Shown piece after piece: positions 40,744 through 50,066 of a DNA stretch of 64,000 nucleotides. The stretch comes from Chitinophaga sedimenti (GTDB lineage Bacteria > Bacteroidota > Bacteroidia > Chitinophagales > Chitinophagaceae): contig NZ_JAKUKA010000001.1 of the NCBI RefSeq assembly GCF_023156195.1, positions 3,410,001 to 3,474,000 on the forward strand, read 5' to 3'. The notes under the pieces were generated by a model. The model was not told the origin of the DNA. It saw only the letters and a list, made by a program, of their open reading frames with translations, and ran no database searches. The position numbers were made by a program, and so were the translations under genes. The first letter of the stretch is position 1. Each line of letters opens with the position of its first letter.

Positions 40744-41346
40744 ATGACAGCTGACATTTTACAACTACTGGAAGATATCCACCCATTATCCGCCGAATGC
40801 CGGGATTATATACAGGGCAAAACCTACCGTCGTGTGTACAAACCAAAAGAAACGTTATTGAAAGAGGGACAAATCTGCAACAGCATCAGCTTTATTGAAG
40901 AAGGCCTGGTACGCGCATTTAATTGTACCGATAACGACACCACCTCATGGCTTATGGGCGAAGGTGACCTCATCATATCGGTGGAAAGTTTCTACCGGCG
41001 TGTGCCCAGCAAGGAGGTGATTGAAGCTTTGAAAGAAACAACCGTAGTGTGTCTGAACTACGACGACCTGCAATACATCTACAAACACTTTATCGAATTT
41101 AATTTTCACGGAAGATTTCTCACAGAGACCTATTATGTTCGTTCCGAGCAGGACAAACAACTACTCAAGCAAAAGACGGCATTGGAAAAGTATGCGCTGT
41201 TCATGCAGTTACATCCCGGTATGGTGAACAAGGTCGCCAATACGCTTATTGCCTCCTATCTGGACATGACACCGGAAACGCTCAGCAGGATAAAAAAGGA
41301 ATACTATAAGCAACAACCTCAGGAAGCGAGTGTCGCCGGCGAATAG
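40744..41346 (+). CDS. Crp/Fnr-family transcriptional regulator
   Basis: 200 residues. N-terminal cyclic-nucleotide-binding-like jelly roll (YKPKETLLKEGQICNSISFIEEGLVRAF) and a C-terminal winged helix with the recognition region ASYLDMTPETLSRIKKEYY. The pocket lacks the typical cAMP-binding RxxS arrangement, which is common in this group in Bacteroidota; ligand unknown. Its last 28 bases overlap the end of the convergent AraC gene. No frameshift. Confidence 0.85.
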   Translation: MTADILQLLEDIHPLSAECRDYIQGKTYRRVYKPKETLLKEGQICNSISFIEEGLVRAFNCTDNDTTSWLMGEGDLIISVESFYRRVPSKEVIEALKETTVVCLNYDDLQYIYKHFIEFNFHGRFLTETYYVRSEQDKQLLKQKTALEKYALFMQLHPGMVNKVANTLIASYLDMTPETLSRIKKEYYKQQPQEASVAGE

Positions 41347-42122
41347 CCAAACTGCTTCTTAAACGCAAAGGAAAAGTGCGAGAGGTTTTCAAAGCCCACT
41401 TCATAGCAAACATCAATGGGCTTTTTCTTCTTTTCGACAAGTTGATAATGTGCCAGGTCGAGGCGTTTCTTCGTCAGCCAGCGCTGCGGCGTGGCGGCAA
41501 ATGCCTTCTTAAAATCCCGTTTGAAAGTAGTGAGGCTTCTTCCCGTCAGGTACCCGAATTTTTCCAATGGCATGTTGAACATAAAGTTCTTCTCCATATA
41601 CTCGGCCAGATCGATCTTTCCCGGCTCCTCAAAGTTAGCCAGTGTATTGTCAATATCCGCATCGATAGCGCGAAGGATCGATACGGCTTCAGTGAGTTTC
41701 AGATCGGCAATATCATTGGGCAGGTTGGTCATATCGAAATATGGGATCAGCGAAGACAGGCAGCTTTCCAACAAAGGGTGATTCGCATAATGCCTGATCC
41801 CGGCCGTATCTGCCTTCGCGGCTTTTACCTCCCGTTTGGCATAGAAGTTACGGAGCCATTCGGTCGTGAGGTGCATCACCACTGTTTTGTGCGGCAAACC
41901 ATCCGATGGATAGTTAATAATCGTGGCCAGCTGGTTCCTTGGAATTAAAAAGATATCGCCCTTCTTGAATTGATAGGTGCCTTCCGGACGAACGATCTTT
42001 GTTTCTCCCGAAATAAACCAGATCAGCATATGATGCTCGAACATGATGTCCGATTTAAAAAACTTATCCTTATAAGAAGATAGTTTAATATCCGGGGTGA
42101 TATATTTTGCCTGGTATTCCAT
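41319..42122 (-). CDS. AraC-family transcriptional regulator
   Basis: 267 residues. The N-terminal cupin-like sensor (IMFEHHMLIWFISGETKIVRPEGTYQFKKGDIFLIPRNQLATI) is followed by a two-HTH AraC domain, with NMPLEKFGYLTGRSLTTFKRDFKKAFAATPQRWL and PIDVCYEVGFENLSHFSFAFKKQFGYSPA. ATG at 42122 (MEYQAKYITPD) chosen. It is downstream of a short-chain dehydrogenase gene on the same strand, a frequent arrangement for a local regulator and its target. The ligand is unknown. No frameshift. Overlaps the Crp gene by 28 bases at the 3' ends. Confidence 0.9.
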   Translation of the reverse strand: MEYQAKYITPDIKLSSYKDKFFKSDIMFEHHMLIWFISGETKIVRPEGTYQFKKGDIFLIPRNQLATIINYPSDGLPHKTVVMHLTTEWLRNFYAKREVKAAKADTAGIRHYANHPLLESCLSSLIPYFDMTNLPNDIADLKLTEAVSILRAIDADIDNTLANFEEPGKIDLAEYMEKNFMFNMPLEKFGYLTGRSLTTFKRDFKKAFAATPQRWLTKKRLDLAHYQLVEKKKKPIDVCYEVGFENLSHFSFAFKKQFGYSPATLAS

Positions 42123-42145
42123 AGTAACAAATGTAAGTGAAACGA

Positions 42146-43137
42146 TTATTCTACCACAAATTGTAATCCTGTGAGCTGTTCGGCCAGTACCCAAAGGCGC
42201 TTTGCACTGTGTTCGTCCAGTGAATAAGGCTGCACACCGCGCTGATGCGGTATAACATCGATGGAGGCAATGTTACCGTCTTCGCAATATACTCCGCCAA
42301 TATCATCTAACTGATGGCTGGTCGCAGCCCAAACCGTGGTGGCAGCACCCTGCGGAATGGTCTTTAATGCAGCCAGTACTTCCGGGCGCATATTGCCCTG
42401 CTCATCCGGGAACCCCATCTTCTGAAATAATTCTACAGGTGCTTCCCGGCCTAACTCCGTACCGCCAATAGAACACGGATGCACGGAAAAAGCCCTTACG
42501 CCATATGCTTTCGCGCGGTTATCCAGTCTACGGCAAACAGGTTAGTGGCGGTTTTGGATTGCCCATATGCCTGCAACGTTTCATACTCGCGGTACTCGAA
42601 ATTCGGATCATCAAAATTAAAAGAAGCCATATGATGGCCAAGTGAAGAAACATTCACCACCCTCGCCCCTTTTGCAGCTTTAAGCGCGGACCACAACCTG
42701 GCAGTGAGATGGAACTGGCCGATAAAGTTGGTCGCCAACTGGGACTCAATACCTCTTGCATCTTTGCGCAGGGGCACCCACATAATACCGGCATTATTGA
42801 TCAACAGGTGTAAAGGCCGGGCTGAGGAAAGAAACTTTTGCGCGAAGGCGTCTATGTCCTCAGGGCGCATGATATCCATCGCTTCAATTTCCACGTTAGC
42901 GATGCCCTGCAGGTTTTCTTTCGCCTTTTCCACGTTACGGGCCGGTACGATCACTCTGGCGCCGGCAGCGGCGAGTGTTTTAGTCGTTTCAAGACCAATA
43001 CCGGTATTGCCACCGGTAACAATGGCCACCTTGCCGGAAAGGTCAATGCCTTTTATAACTTCCGATGTGGTGGCATGGGCGTTAAATCCTGTGTTCAGCG
43101 GATGTTGAAGGGCGCCCTGGTAGTTGTTCTGTATCAT
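42146..43137 (-). CDS. Short-chain dehydrogenase/reductase (WW-domain oxidoreductase/retinol dehydrogenase-like)
   Basis: ~330 residues, larger than minimal SDRs. Rossmann NAD(P)-binding motif TGGNTGIGLETTKTLA, the NNAGI motif (LLINNAGIMWVP), catalytic Ser region VNVSSLGHH, and the YxxxK catalytic pair in YGQSK. One indel near 42505 breaks it (DWI...RAKAYGVRAFSVHPC in the corrected frame). The substrate is not predictable. An inverted repeat and a direct repeat sit in its promoter region; the former recurs before another SDR gene in this window. The downstream gene encodes an AraC regulator. Confidence 0.85.
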
Positions 43138-43146
43138 GTCAATTTG

Positions 43147-43165
43147 TTTTGTTGATACAAAATTA
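43147..43165 (-). promoter_or_regulatory. -7 element and inverted repeat in the SDR promoter
   Basis: TTTTGTTGATACAAAA (43147-43162), an inverted repeat TTTTGT / ACAAAA. It overlaps the minus-strand -7 element TAATTTTG (43158-43165). The same 16 bases occur at 60824-60839 in the same relation to another SDR gene. Confidence 0.6.
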
Positions 43166-43185
43166 GGGCGCCGGGAATGGGTTGA

Positions 43186-43225
43186 CTTTGTTTTGCGGAC
43201 CGAATATGCTTTGTTTTGCGGGCCG
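43186..43225. repeat. Direct repeat CTTTGTTTTGCGGRCCG, two copies
   Basis: CTTTGTTTTGCGGACCG at 43186-43202 and CTTTGTTTTGCGGGCCG at 43209-43225, 23 bases apart, about two helical turns, upstream of the SDR promoter. Direct repeats at this spacing fit binding by an AraC-type protein; one is encoded downstream of the SDR. Confidence 0.55.
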
Positions 43226-43329
43226 CATTAACGCGGTCCTGGCCGCACTACCTACACGCAATCGGACCGGTTGGATCATTCAGCGACTGTTTTAGTATGA
43301 TGGGTTATCAAAGCTGGATGAAAGGACGG

Positions 43330-43758
43330 CTACCCCTCAATTTTGCCTGCGTCTTCCCTGATCCGCGGCTTCGCGTCCCTTGTATTTTTTTGCACTGCAA
43401 TGGCCGAAAAAAGGCTCAGCGCGTAGGACATGGCGTAAAAACCCTTTTCACTTTTCGTCATCTGCGCATTCCACAAACCTATCGTCAGCAATAATATCGC
43501 CAACAGCGTGCTAAACCACGATAAGCCATAGTAGATGTTCGTTACCGGTATACCTTCGAGCTGGTCGCGTACGGATTTCTGTACGGAGATAGCGGCGAAC
43601 AGGCCGAACATCAACACGGTGAAATAATATCCTTTTTCATTCAGTTCCATTTCGGCGTTCCACAAACCAATGTTAAAAGCGATAATGCCGGCAAACAGGG
43701 CTACCCAGGAGGCGGCAATAAAGGCTACAGATGGTTGTTGCGTTTGTTTTTGTTCCAT
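43330..43758 (-). CDS. YiaA/YiaB-type inner-membrane protein
   Basis: 142 residues with four membrane helices in two similar halves. Both halves carry the pattern GLWNAxMxxxEKGYYF (IGLWNAEMELNEKGYYF; IGLWNAQMTKSEKGFYA) and ISVQKxxRD. The family is uncharacterised, with members present in many Gram-negative bacteria. No frameshift. The function cannot be predicted. Confidence 0.85.
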   Translation of the reverse strand: MEQKQTQQPSVAFIAASWVALFAGIIAFNIGLWNAEMELNEKGYYFTVLMFGLFAAISVQKSVRDQLEGIPVTNIYYGLSWFSTLLAILLLTIGLWNAQMTKSEKGFYAMSYALSLFSAIAVQKNTRDAKPRIREDAGKIEG

Positions 43759-43838
43759 ATAGGTTTAATTATGACAACAAAACTATTCCGCCGGAACTGC
43801 ATCTTTTTGACAATAGTCAAATTCCCGCATGCTAAATG

Positions 43839-44402
43839 TTAAAGCCGTCCCCGTACGCGGCTCAGGGTTTCCTGCGATATACCAAGGTAGGATGCGATAT
43901 GCCCCAGCGTGGCCCGCTCCAGGATGTGCGGAGCGTGCTTCAGCAACTGTTCGTACCGCTCCGCCGCCGTTTTAAAGTGGGCATTCACAAATCGTTCTTC
44001 CAACCGGATGTAATACTTCTCGTAGGCCATCCTCACCAACCGTTCCAGTTCACGGTGCTCGTCCATTAACGCGGTTAAAGCCTCTTTGGAAATGCCCCAT
44101 AATACGGCGCCTTCCATCAGTTGCACATTTTCTACCGAGGGTTCTCCCGTAATAAAACTGTGGAAAGAGGTTACAAAATCGTTTTCAAAGCCAAACCAGT
44201 GAGTGATCTCTTTGCCTTCGAGGTTATAAAATCCCCGCAGGCTGCCGGATTCCAGGAAATAGAGGTGCCGGCATATGCGTCCTTCGGTGACCAGGAATTC
44301 GTTTTTAGGCAATACGGCCCGGGCGATGCTTCGCCGAAGCGCATGCAGTGCGGGTTCGCTAAGGTTATGGATTTGTGTCAGTTGTTCCAGCAATTTTTCC
44401 AT
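43839..44402 (-). CDS. Crp/Fnr-family transcriptional regulator
   Basis: 187 residues. N-terminal jelly roll (LPKNEFLVTEGRICRHLYFLESGSLRGFY) and C-terminal HTH (TLGHIASYLGISQETLSRVRGRL). Related in layout to the other Crp protein at 40744, but not closely similar. No Cys ligands for an iron-sulfur cluster and no obvious nucleotide-binding residues. Divergent from the ZU5 lipoprotein gene; its targets are unknown. No frameshift. Confidence 0.85.
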   Translation of the reverse strand: MEKLLEQLTQIHNLSEPALHALRRSIARAVLPKNEFLVTEGRICRHLYFLESGSLRGFYNLEGKEITHWFGFENDFVTSFHSFITGEPSVENVQLMEGAVLWGISKEALTALMDEHRELERLVRMAYEKYYIRLEERFVNAHFKTAAERYEQLLKHAPHILERATLGHIASYLGISQETLSRVRGRL

Positions 44403-44784
44403 CGGGCTAAAAATAGGGGAATTTGAAAATAATGTAACTTTTAGGGTGATATTTTCCCGGTTTCCGGCACTTTATAGTAAATCATGGCGGTTCTAAGGAT
44501 ATACGAAAGATGTGCACATCGCTTACCGCGAGCAGTAACGAATACAGGGCAACTCTTCCGGCTGATCAGCCAGAATACGGGACAGTGATACGAAACCGTG
44601 GACGAAGCATGTCGCCGCGATAAATTCATGGCCTCCGAAGAAGCAAAGGAGTTTGGGAAAGATTATCCAGCAGCGTACGTCCATCACCGTAACCGTACAT
44701 TTCCGTATTACTACGCAAAAAAACGTTTTGCACGTCACCTACATTTGCCTACGGAAATCATACTTAAAACACCCCTCCCTCATC
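44403..44784. other. Divergent intergenic region
   Basis: Between the Crp gene (minus) and the lipoprotein gene (plus). Several short ORFs (44441-44629, 44523-44738, 44598-44849) show no recognisable protein. No consensus promoter pair was found. Confidence 0.35.
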
Positions 44785-46022
44785 ATGAAAAGTTTATCCG
44801 TAGTGCTGCTGACTGCCCTGCTGGCCGTTTCTGCCTGCAACAAAAATGACAACGACGACAACCCATTACCCACACCCGGCACCGGCGAAGTAACAGCGGT
44901 GGGGGTGCCGGATGGCGACTATCAATCCGGCGCGACGATTGGCGCGGCGGGTGGGACAATTGTCAGTCCCGACGATGAACTAACGGTTACGATTCCCGCC
45001 GGCGCACTGACGAGCAACCAGGAAATACGCATTACACGCATCACGAATACCAACCCGATGGGTATTAAAAATGGATACCGCATCACGCCGCACAATTTAC
45101 AGTTCGCGAAACCGGTAACGATCACCTTTAACTATACGGACGAAGACATCGCCGGTTCTATTCCCGAAGCGCTCGGCATCGCGTACCAGGATGCAGCTGG
45201 CGTATGGCAGTCGATGCCCGATGTAACGCTCAACAAAACAGCCCAAACCGTGTCTGTAACGAGCACCCATTTTTCGGACTGGAGTTTCTTTGAGAGCTTT
45301 GAAATACAGGCGTCGTCCAGGTTCATTGGCCCGGGCGAAAGCGCGCAGCTGGAGGTGATCTCTCATGCAAATGTAGTAGGGCCGCTGACCGGCGAGCAGC
45401 CTATCGGCAAACGCCAAAGCATGACGGCGCAATTCATTAAGGGTTGGAGCCTGTCTGGTGCAGGTACGCTTACGCCCAACGGCGCAAAGGCCAGCTACAA
45501 AGCACCTGGTAAAGTACCTGCAGCGCCAACCCGGTAGCCGTATCCGCCGAAATAAAACTAAACCGTCCTGGTAAATTCCTGGTGATTACGCACATCACGA
45601 TTGCCGATGATGGGGAAATTTCCGTACGGGTGAACGGCGGCGACTGGGTTACACAAAAAGCCACGGGCGCCACCAAATTCAGCGATGGCTATTATGCTGT
45701 AGCAGATGGTGATGGCGACGAAACAGGCCGCTACATCTTCATCCGCTGGAGAGGCGAAACGGGGACATTCGGGTTTAAAGCGCCGGATGCCCTTGAAGGC
45801 ACGCACTCCCACTACCAGGTGAATGGTGGCAATACCTACACCTGCTCTTATATCTCAGGCGAACGACTTGTAACCAGCGGCGGTGGCGTTACCATCACGA
45901 GCATGGGAGAAAAAGGAACTTTCATTGAAGGTACGGTGGACATTAACCCTGCCGGATATGGCCCCATGCTGCTTAACACCGCGCATGTGGAAGCGAAGTT
46001 TAAGGTGCGCAGGAATTGGTAA
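44785..46022 (+). CDS. Lipoprotein with ZU5-like domain
   Basis: ~412 residues. The signal peptide ends in a lipobox (LAVSAC-NK), so the protein is likely an outer-membrane lipoprotein. A following Asp/Asn-rich linker leads into a ZU5-type beta domain (AGGTIVSPDDELTVTIPAGALTSNQEI, YRITPHNLQFAKPVTITFNYTDEDI). The second half (GEISVRVNGGDWVTQKATGATKFSDG ... RYIFIRWRGETGTFGFKAPD) is a beta-rich region without a known motif. An extra base near 45528 shifts the frame; without it the sequence continues PAANPVAVSAEIKLNRPGKFLVITH. ATG at 44785 chosen for the signal peptide. Function unknown, perhaps cell-surface binding. Confidence 0.75.
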
Positions 46023-46040
46023 TTTATCTGGGATCATAAA

Positions 46041-46084
46041 AGCAAAACAGCGAATAAGTCTTACGACCTGTTCGCTGTTTTGCT
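46041..46084. terminator. Bidirectional terminator between the ZU5 lipoprotein and GH76 genes
   Basis: Perfect 14-bp stem AGCAAAACAGCGAA / TTCGCTGTTTTGCT, 16-base loop, T run after it on the plus strand (TTTTCTT). Confidence 0.82.
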
Positions 46085-46138
46085 TTTCTTGAGGTATGAT
46101 CAACGGCGGATCACTTTCAACTAATGGATGCTATTTAT

Positions 46139-47284
46139 TTAATCAACTAAATCAAGTGCTTTTAACCGCGCTGCCGCTTCAATCGCCATGGCGCCGCTCA
46201 GTTGTGTGCTCAGATCGGTACTGGTGACCATCGTCGTCCATTTAGGCCCGTAAATAACAGCGGGACGTGAGGTACCTTGCAACCATAATGTCTGTGCATT
46301 CAGGTACAGGAAATTCGCAAACTTGGTTTTGTCGGTGCTGCTCAAAGCGCCATCCGTAATCAACAACAGCAGGTTGCGCACCAGGATGCCTTTAAACAAG
46401 CCTCCATCGCCGCCACCTTCATCTTTCATGATATTGCCGGATGTAAAGTCGCCGGTTAATGAATTGTTCGCTGTTCTCAAGGCATCGTTCATGTACACGG
46501 CATCGCCGGTAATTTTATACAGTTCCACGCCTGCACCAATGTGCACCCCCTGGTTGTAGGTAAACTTCCAGGCTTTGTTGGTACCTGTACCGTCCAGTCC
46601 ATCCCATACCAAACCGGTTACGGGATCTACCAGGTTGGTCTTTTGCCACTGGTAGATTTTTTTTGCCCAGTCGAGATCAACCGGATCGTGGTTCAGCTGG
46701 TACATGCGCGAAGCAATAATACTCGCGGGTGCATTGGCCGGGGTGTTTTTATTCGCCCGGTCTTTATTCCAGTAAATACCACCGCCCCAACGGTCGTCCC
46801 AGCCGCCTTTAATATCATTCCAAAGCAATTGCGCCGTGGTTTTGTAAGCAGGATCGTTAGTGGCTTCAAACGCGCGGATGCAGGCCAGCGCCATCCATTC
46901 CATATCATCATAAAAATGATTGATATAAGTGTTGCCATTCTGGGTTTTCATGCCCGCCAGCAATTCATCCATCCGCAATTTGATCTGCGGATCGTTGTTT
47001 TTGCGAAGGTACGCGTCAATCAACACGTCCAGGGCATGAGCATTACGCCAGTAGTGGAAGGTCGTTTTGCCGGAATTGTTTTCGTTATAGTACTTCCCGG
47101 AAGCGTTATAAAAGTTCGCGATCAGGGAGTTGTACGACGAGTCTGCGATCAGCGGCCAGTTATATACGTAGCTGGTTTTACCCGCACCCGGGCCCGGACC
47201 GTCATCCACCGGCTCTTTTAAGCAGGCGCTCAGCGAAGCGGCGGCCAGCACGGCGATCGATATTTGTTTCAGGTATTTGCGCAT
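46139..47284 (-). CDS. GH76 alpha-1,6-mannanase-like lipoprotein
   Basis: 381 residues. Lipobox (LSAC-LKE) after a signal peptide, so probably a surface-anchored lipoprotein. The (alpha/alpha)6 GH76 fold shows the paired catalytic Asp in FYDDMEWMALACIRAF (residues ~126-127), the WNDIKGGWDDRWGGGIYWNKD segment and FTYNQGVHIGAGVELYKIT. GH76 enzymes cleave alpha-1,6-mannan backbones such as yeast mannan. Last gene of the locus behind the SusE/D/C genes. No frameshift. Substrate from family knowledge, not shown here. Confidence 0.9.
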   Translation of the reverse strand: MRKYLKQISIAVLAAASLSACLKEPVDDGPGPGAGKTSYVYNWPLIADSSYNSLIANFYNASGKYYNENNSGKTTFHYWRNAHALDVLIDAYLRKNNDPQIKLRMDELLAGMKTQNGNTYINHFYDDMEWMALACIRAFEATNDPAYKTTAQLLWNDIKGGWDDRWGGGIYWNKDRANKNTPANAPASIIASRMYQLNHDPVDLDWAKKIYQWQKTNLVDPVTGLVWDGLDGTGTNKAWKFTYNQGVHIGAGVELYKITGDAVYMNDALRTANNSLTGDFTSGNIMKDEGGGDGGLFKGILVRNLLLLITDGALSSTDKTKFANFLYLNAQTLWLQGTSRPAVIYGPKWTTMVTSTDLSTQLSGAMAIEAAARLKALDLVD

Positions 47285-47292
47285 AAGCCGGG

Positions 47293-48415
47293 TTATTTAA
47301 TGATTACTTCGTGTGTATAGTTTTTATCCGTTCTGAAAAGGATGTTCACATCACAGGCTTTGGTATCCACCTCTGTTCTGAACTTATAAGAGTTCTGCCA
47401 GCGATCGTTCGTTACAGGCCTCAGCTCCCAGAAGGAAAGTGCTGTAGTTGCAGTCGGACGCTGGTTATCGGCATTTGCGCTGCCCCACCATTCTTCGCCT
47501 GCAGTACCATTGTTCACCGTTTTCATACGGAATTTATAACGCTCGTCGCGGCCCCAGCTTTCCTGGCGGAAGGTGATCACCTGGTTGGTGGCGCTCCGGT
47601 ACCGTTACCAGCGTAAGCTGCTTCGAACAGGAACATGTTGTCCGGTGCAAACCACAAACCAATCGTACCGATCTCGGTAGCAGTAGCGGTAGCGTTGTTG
47701 AAATCCAGGCGAATGCGGTATACTTTGGTGCCACCGGCCTGGGTATTTTCACCACCTTCTTTCAGCAGACCAGCGTCCATGGAAAAAAGTTAGGTGTACC
47801 GGTGTTGCGGTCCGCAAACTGGTATTTGCCATTTTTCAGCGAAGTATAAATTTCAAACACACCTGCGGTGGTAGATTTCATTTTCAGCGCGCTGCCAAGC
47901 GTGGCGCCGGCTTCAGTAGCTTCACCGGTCAGGAATACATCCACCGGAATTTCCGCAAACCCGTTCGGCCTTTCCACTTCGATCGTGCGCACTTCTTTCG
48001 CCTGCTGGATGTTGTAACCTTTGGAAGCGTACACTGTCCATTTAATTTTACCGGTGCCCAAAGCAGCGATGCCAGCTTTACCCGCCAGGCTGTTCAGGTC
48101 TTTATGTGACAATGTCAGTTTGTTCTGGATGCCGCCGCCATCGGAGGCTATTTTACCGATGGGATTAGAAAAGTCGCCGGTGGCTTTATCGAACGCCACT
48201 TCATACAGCACCAGGGAACCGTCCTGTGCGCGGGCCTGATCCCACTCGAAGCTAACAGCAGCGCTGGTAGCCGGTTGCAGTTTGGTAAATTTATCGTTTA
48301 CCGGAGCAGTCAGCCTGTCAACAGGTTGAATGTTCACATTCATGTCGTAGTCGTCTTTACAGCCGGTCACTAAAGCAGCCAGGCATAAGGTAAAAGCGGT
48401 GATATATTTTTTCAT
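47293..48415 (-). CDS. SusE/SusF-like outer-membrane glycan-binding lipoprotein
   Basis: ~373 residues. Lipobox ALVTGC after a signal peptide. The first ~190 residues are a SusE-type domain (VSFEWDQARAQDGSLVLYEVAFD, SFSNPIGKIASDGG-like, NSLAGKAGIAALGTGKIKWTVYASKG); later beta domains resemble starch-binding modules (VFLTGEATEAGATLGSALKM, FAPDNMFLFEAAYAGNG). Two indels, near 47785 and 47588, break the C-terminal third. It is placed between susD and GH76, the usual order. Likely binds the glycan at the cell surface. Confidence 0.83.
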
Positions 48416-48444
48416 AACAGCAATTGAAAATTTAGGTAGATGGA

Positions 48445-50053
48445 TTATTGCCAGTCTGGATTTTGTCCCAGGTTTTTATTCTGATCGCGCTCGAACGTAG
48501 GCACAGGCCAGAGGTAGTGTTTAGGATCGATGAACTTGCGCACTTCCACAATGATATAGCCATTGGGGTCTTTATTAAACGCCCCGGAAGTCACTTTAAT
48601 ACCGCGAACAGGTCTGTTCAGCACGGCAGCCGCGATTTTCCAGCGACGGATATCGAAAGCACGTACACCCTCGAAGGCCAGTTCGGCCCGTCTTTCACGT
48701 TTAACGATGTCTAACAGCTGCGCCTGCGTAGCGCCGGCCGGAAACTCCGTAGCGCCTGCGTCCGCAAACTTTGCACGAATGCGCAATGCACGCACGGTTT
48801 TGTCCCAGGTAGCCTTGTCCATCACCTGCGTTTGCGCCATCGCTTCGGCATACATCAGCAGTACATCCGCATAACGTATCAGTGGCAGGTTCAGGCCGGA
48901 GTTGTAGTTTGGCGCCGTTAAATCTGCAAACTTGCGGAAATAATAACCGGTTGGCGAGGCGCCCTGGTCGTCCACGCTATTAGTAGCCGGCGTAGAACCC
49001 GGTTGCGTGAGGATCGTTTGTGTTTTCCTTCAACATCAACGATCGTGGAACCATGACGGATAATTGTCTGTTCCATACGGGGATCCCTGTTCACATAGGG
49101 TGTATTTTCGTTGTACCCGGACCCGGTTTCACCGATCGCTTTACCATTGGTCATGATGTAATCGTCCACGAGATCCTGTGTAGGCACCAGTGTTGCCCTC
49201 AGCAGCGACACGGTCTGCGGCAGGAAGCTGCGCTGTGTGCTGAAAGTACGGCCGCCGCCGTATTGCAGGTCCAGGATGACTTCATTATTGAACTCTCCGG
49301 ATGTTTTAAACAGGTCGGCGTAGTTGGCTACAAGGCCATAAGTTCCGTTAGACGTAACATTCATGAGGGCTTCGCATTCCTTTTTCACCTCGGGCCATTC
49401 GCCGGTAAAGGTGCGGATGCGGGCAGTGAGGGCAATCGCCGCGCCGCGGGTGATGCGGCCACGATCTTTTTCAGCGTACTCCGTATTGGTAGGCAGATCG
49501 TTGCGGATCTCCGACAACTCTTTCAGAATAAACTCCAGTACAGTTGCTTTAGGTGTACGCGCAATGGTTTTCGCTTCATCAATCGTAATGAGATTGGTAT
49601 AAAACGGCACATCACCAAACCAGTTCACCAGTTCAAAATAAGAATACGCACGGATAAAACGCGCTTCAGCCACGATACGCTTTTTCAACGTCGGGTCCAG
49701 GTTCGGAACGCGGTCGATGTTGGTGGTAACGATATTACATTTGCGGATCGCCCGGAAGCGGTATCCCCACTCTTCATTCACGCGGCCGTTTGCCTGGTCG
49801 TAACTACCGCCCGCCACCAGTGATACACCGTTGAAGCCGGTACCCGACACATAAGCATTGTCGCTCAATGCTTCATTACCAAAAAAGAAAAAGTCGTTCG
49901 ACATGTTTTCGTAACAGCTGGCAAGCGCATCCAGCGCGTCTGGGCGTCACGCCAGTAAGCTTCGTCGGTGAACTCGCGCGTGTTGGGCTGGTCCAGTTTA
50001 CGGCAGCCGAACAATAGCGCGGAACAACATATGATTAAGAATACTTTCTTCAT
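48445..50053 (-). CDS. SusD/RagB-family nutrient-binding lipoprotein
   Basis: ~537 residues. Lipobox LFGC-RK after a short signal peptide. Typical SusD: a TPR-like N-terminal helical region (WGYRFRAIRKCNIVTTNIDRV, EARFIRAYSYFELVNWFGDVPFYTN), RGAAIALTARI, and a C-terminal SusD domain (NLPLIRYADVLLMYAEAM, IVKRERRAELAFEGVRAFDIRRW, YLWPVP). Two indels, near 49935 and 49020. It forms a pair with the adjacent SusC, acting as the lid that captures oligosaccharides. Direct neighbour spacing of 13 bases to SusC. Confidence 0.93.
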
Positions 50054-50066
50054 AAATCTTTATTTA

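Noticed and set aside
44441..44849. Three short overlapping ORFs between the Crp and ZU5 lipoprotein genes
   Set aside because: Conflicting strands, rich in rare patterns, no ribosome-binding or promoter context; the true start (44785) with lipobox explains the coding region.
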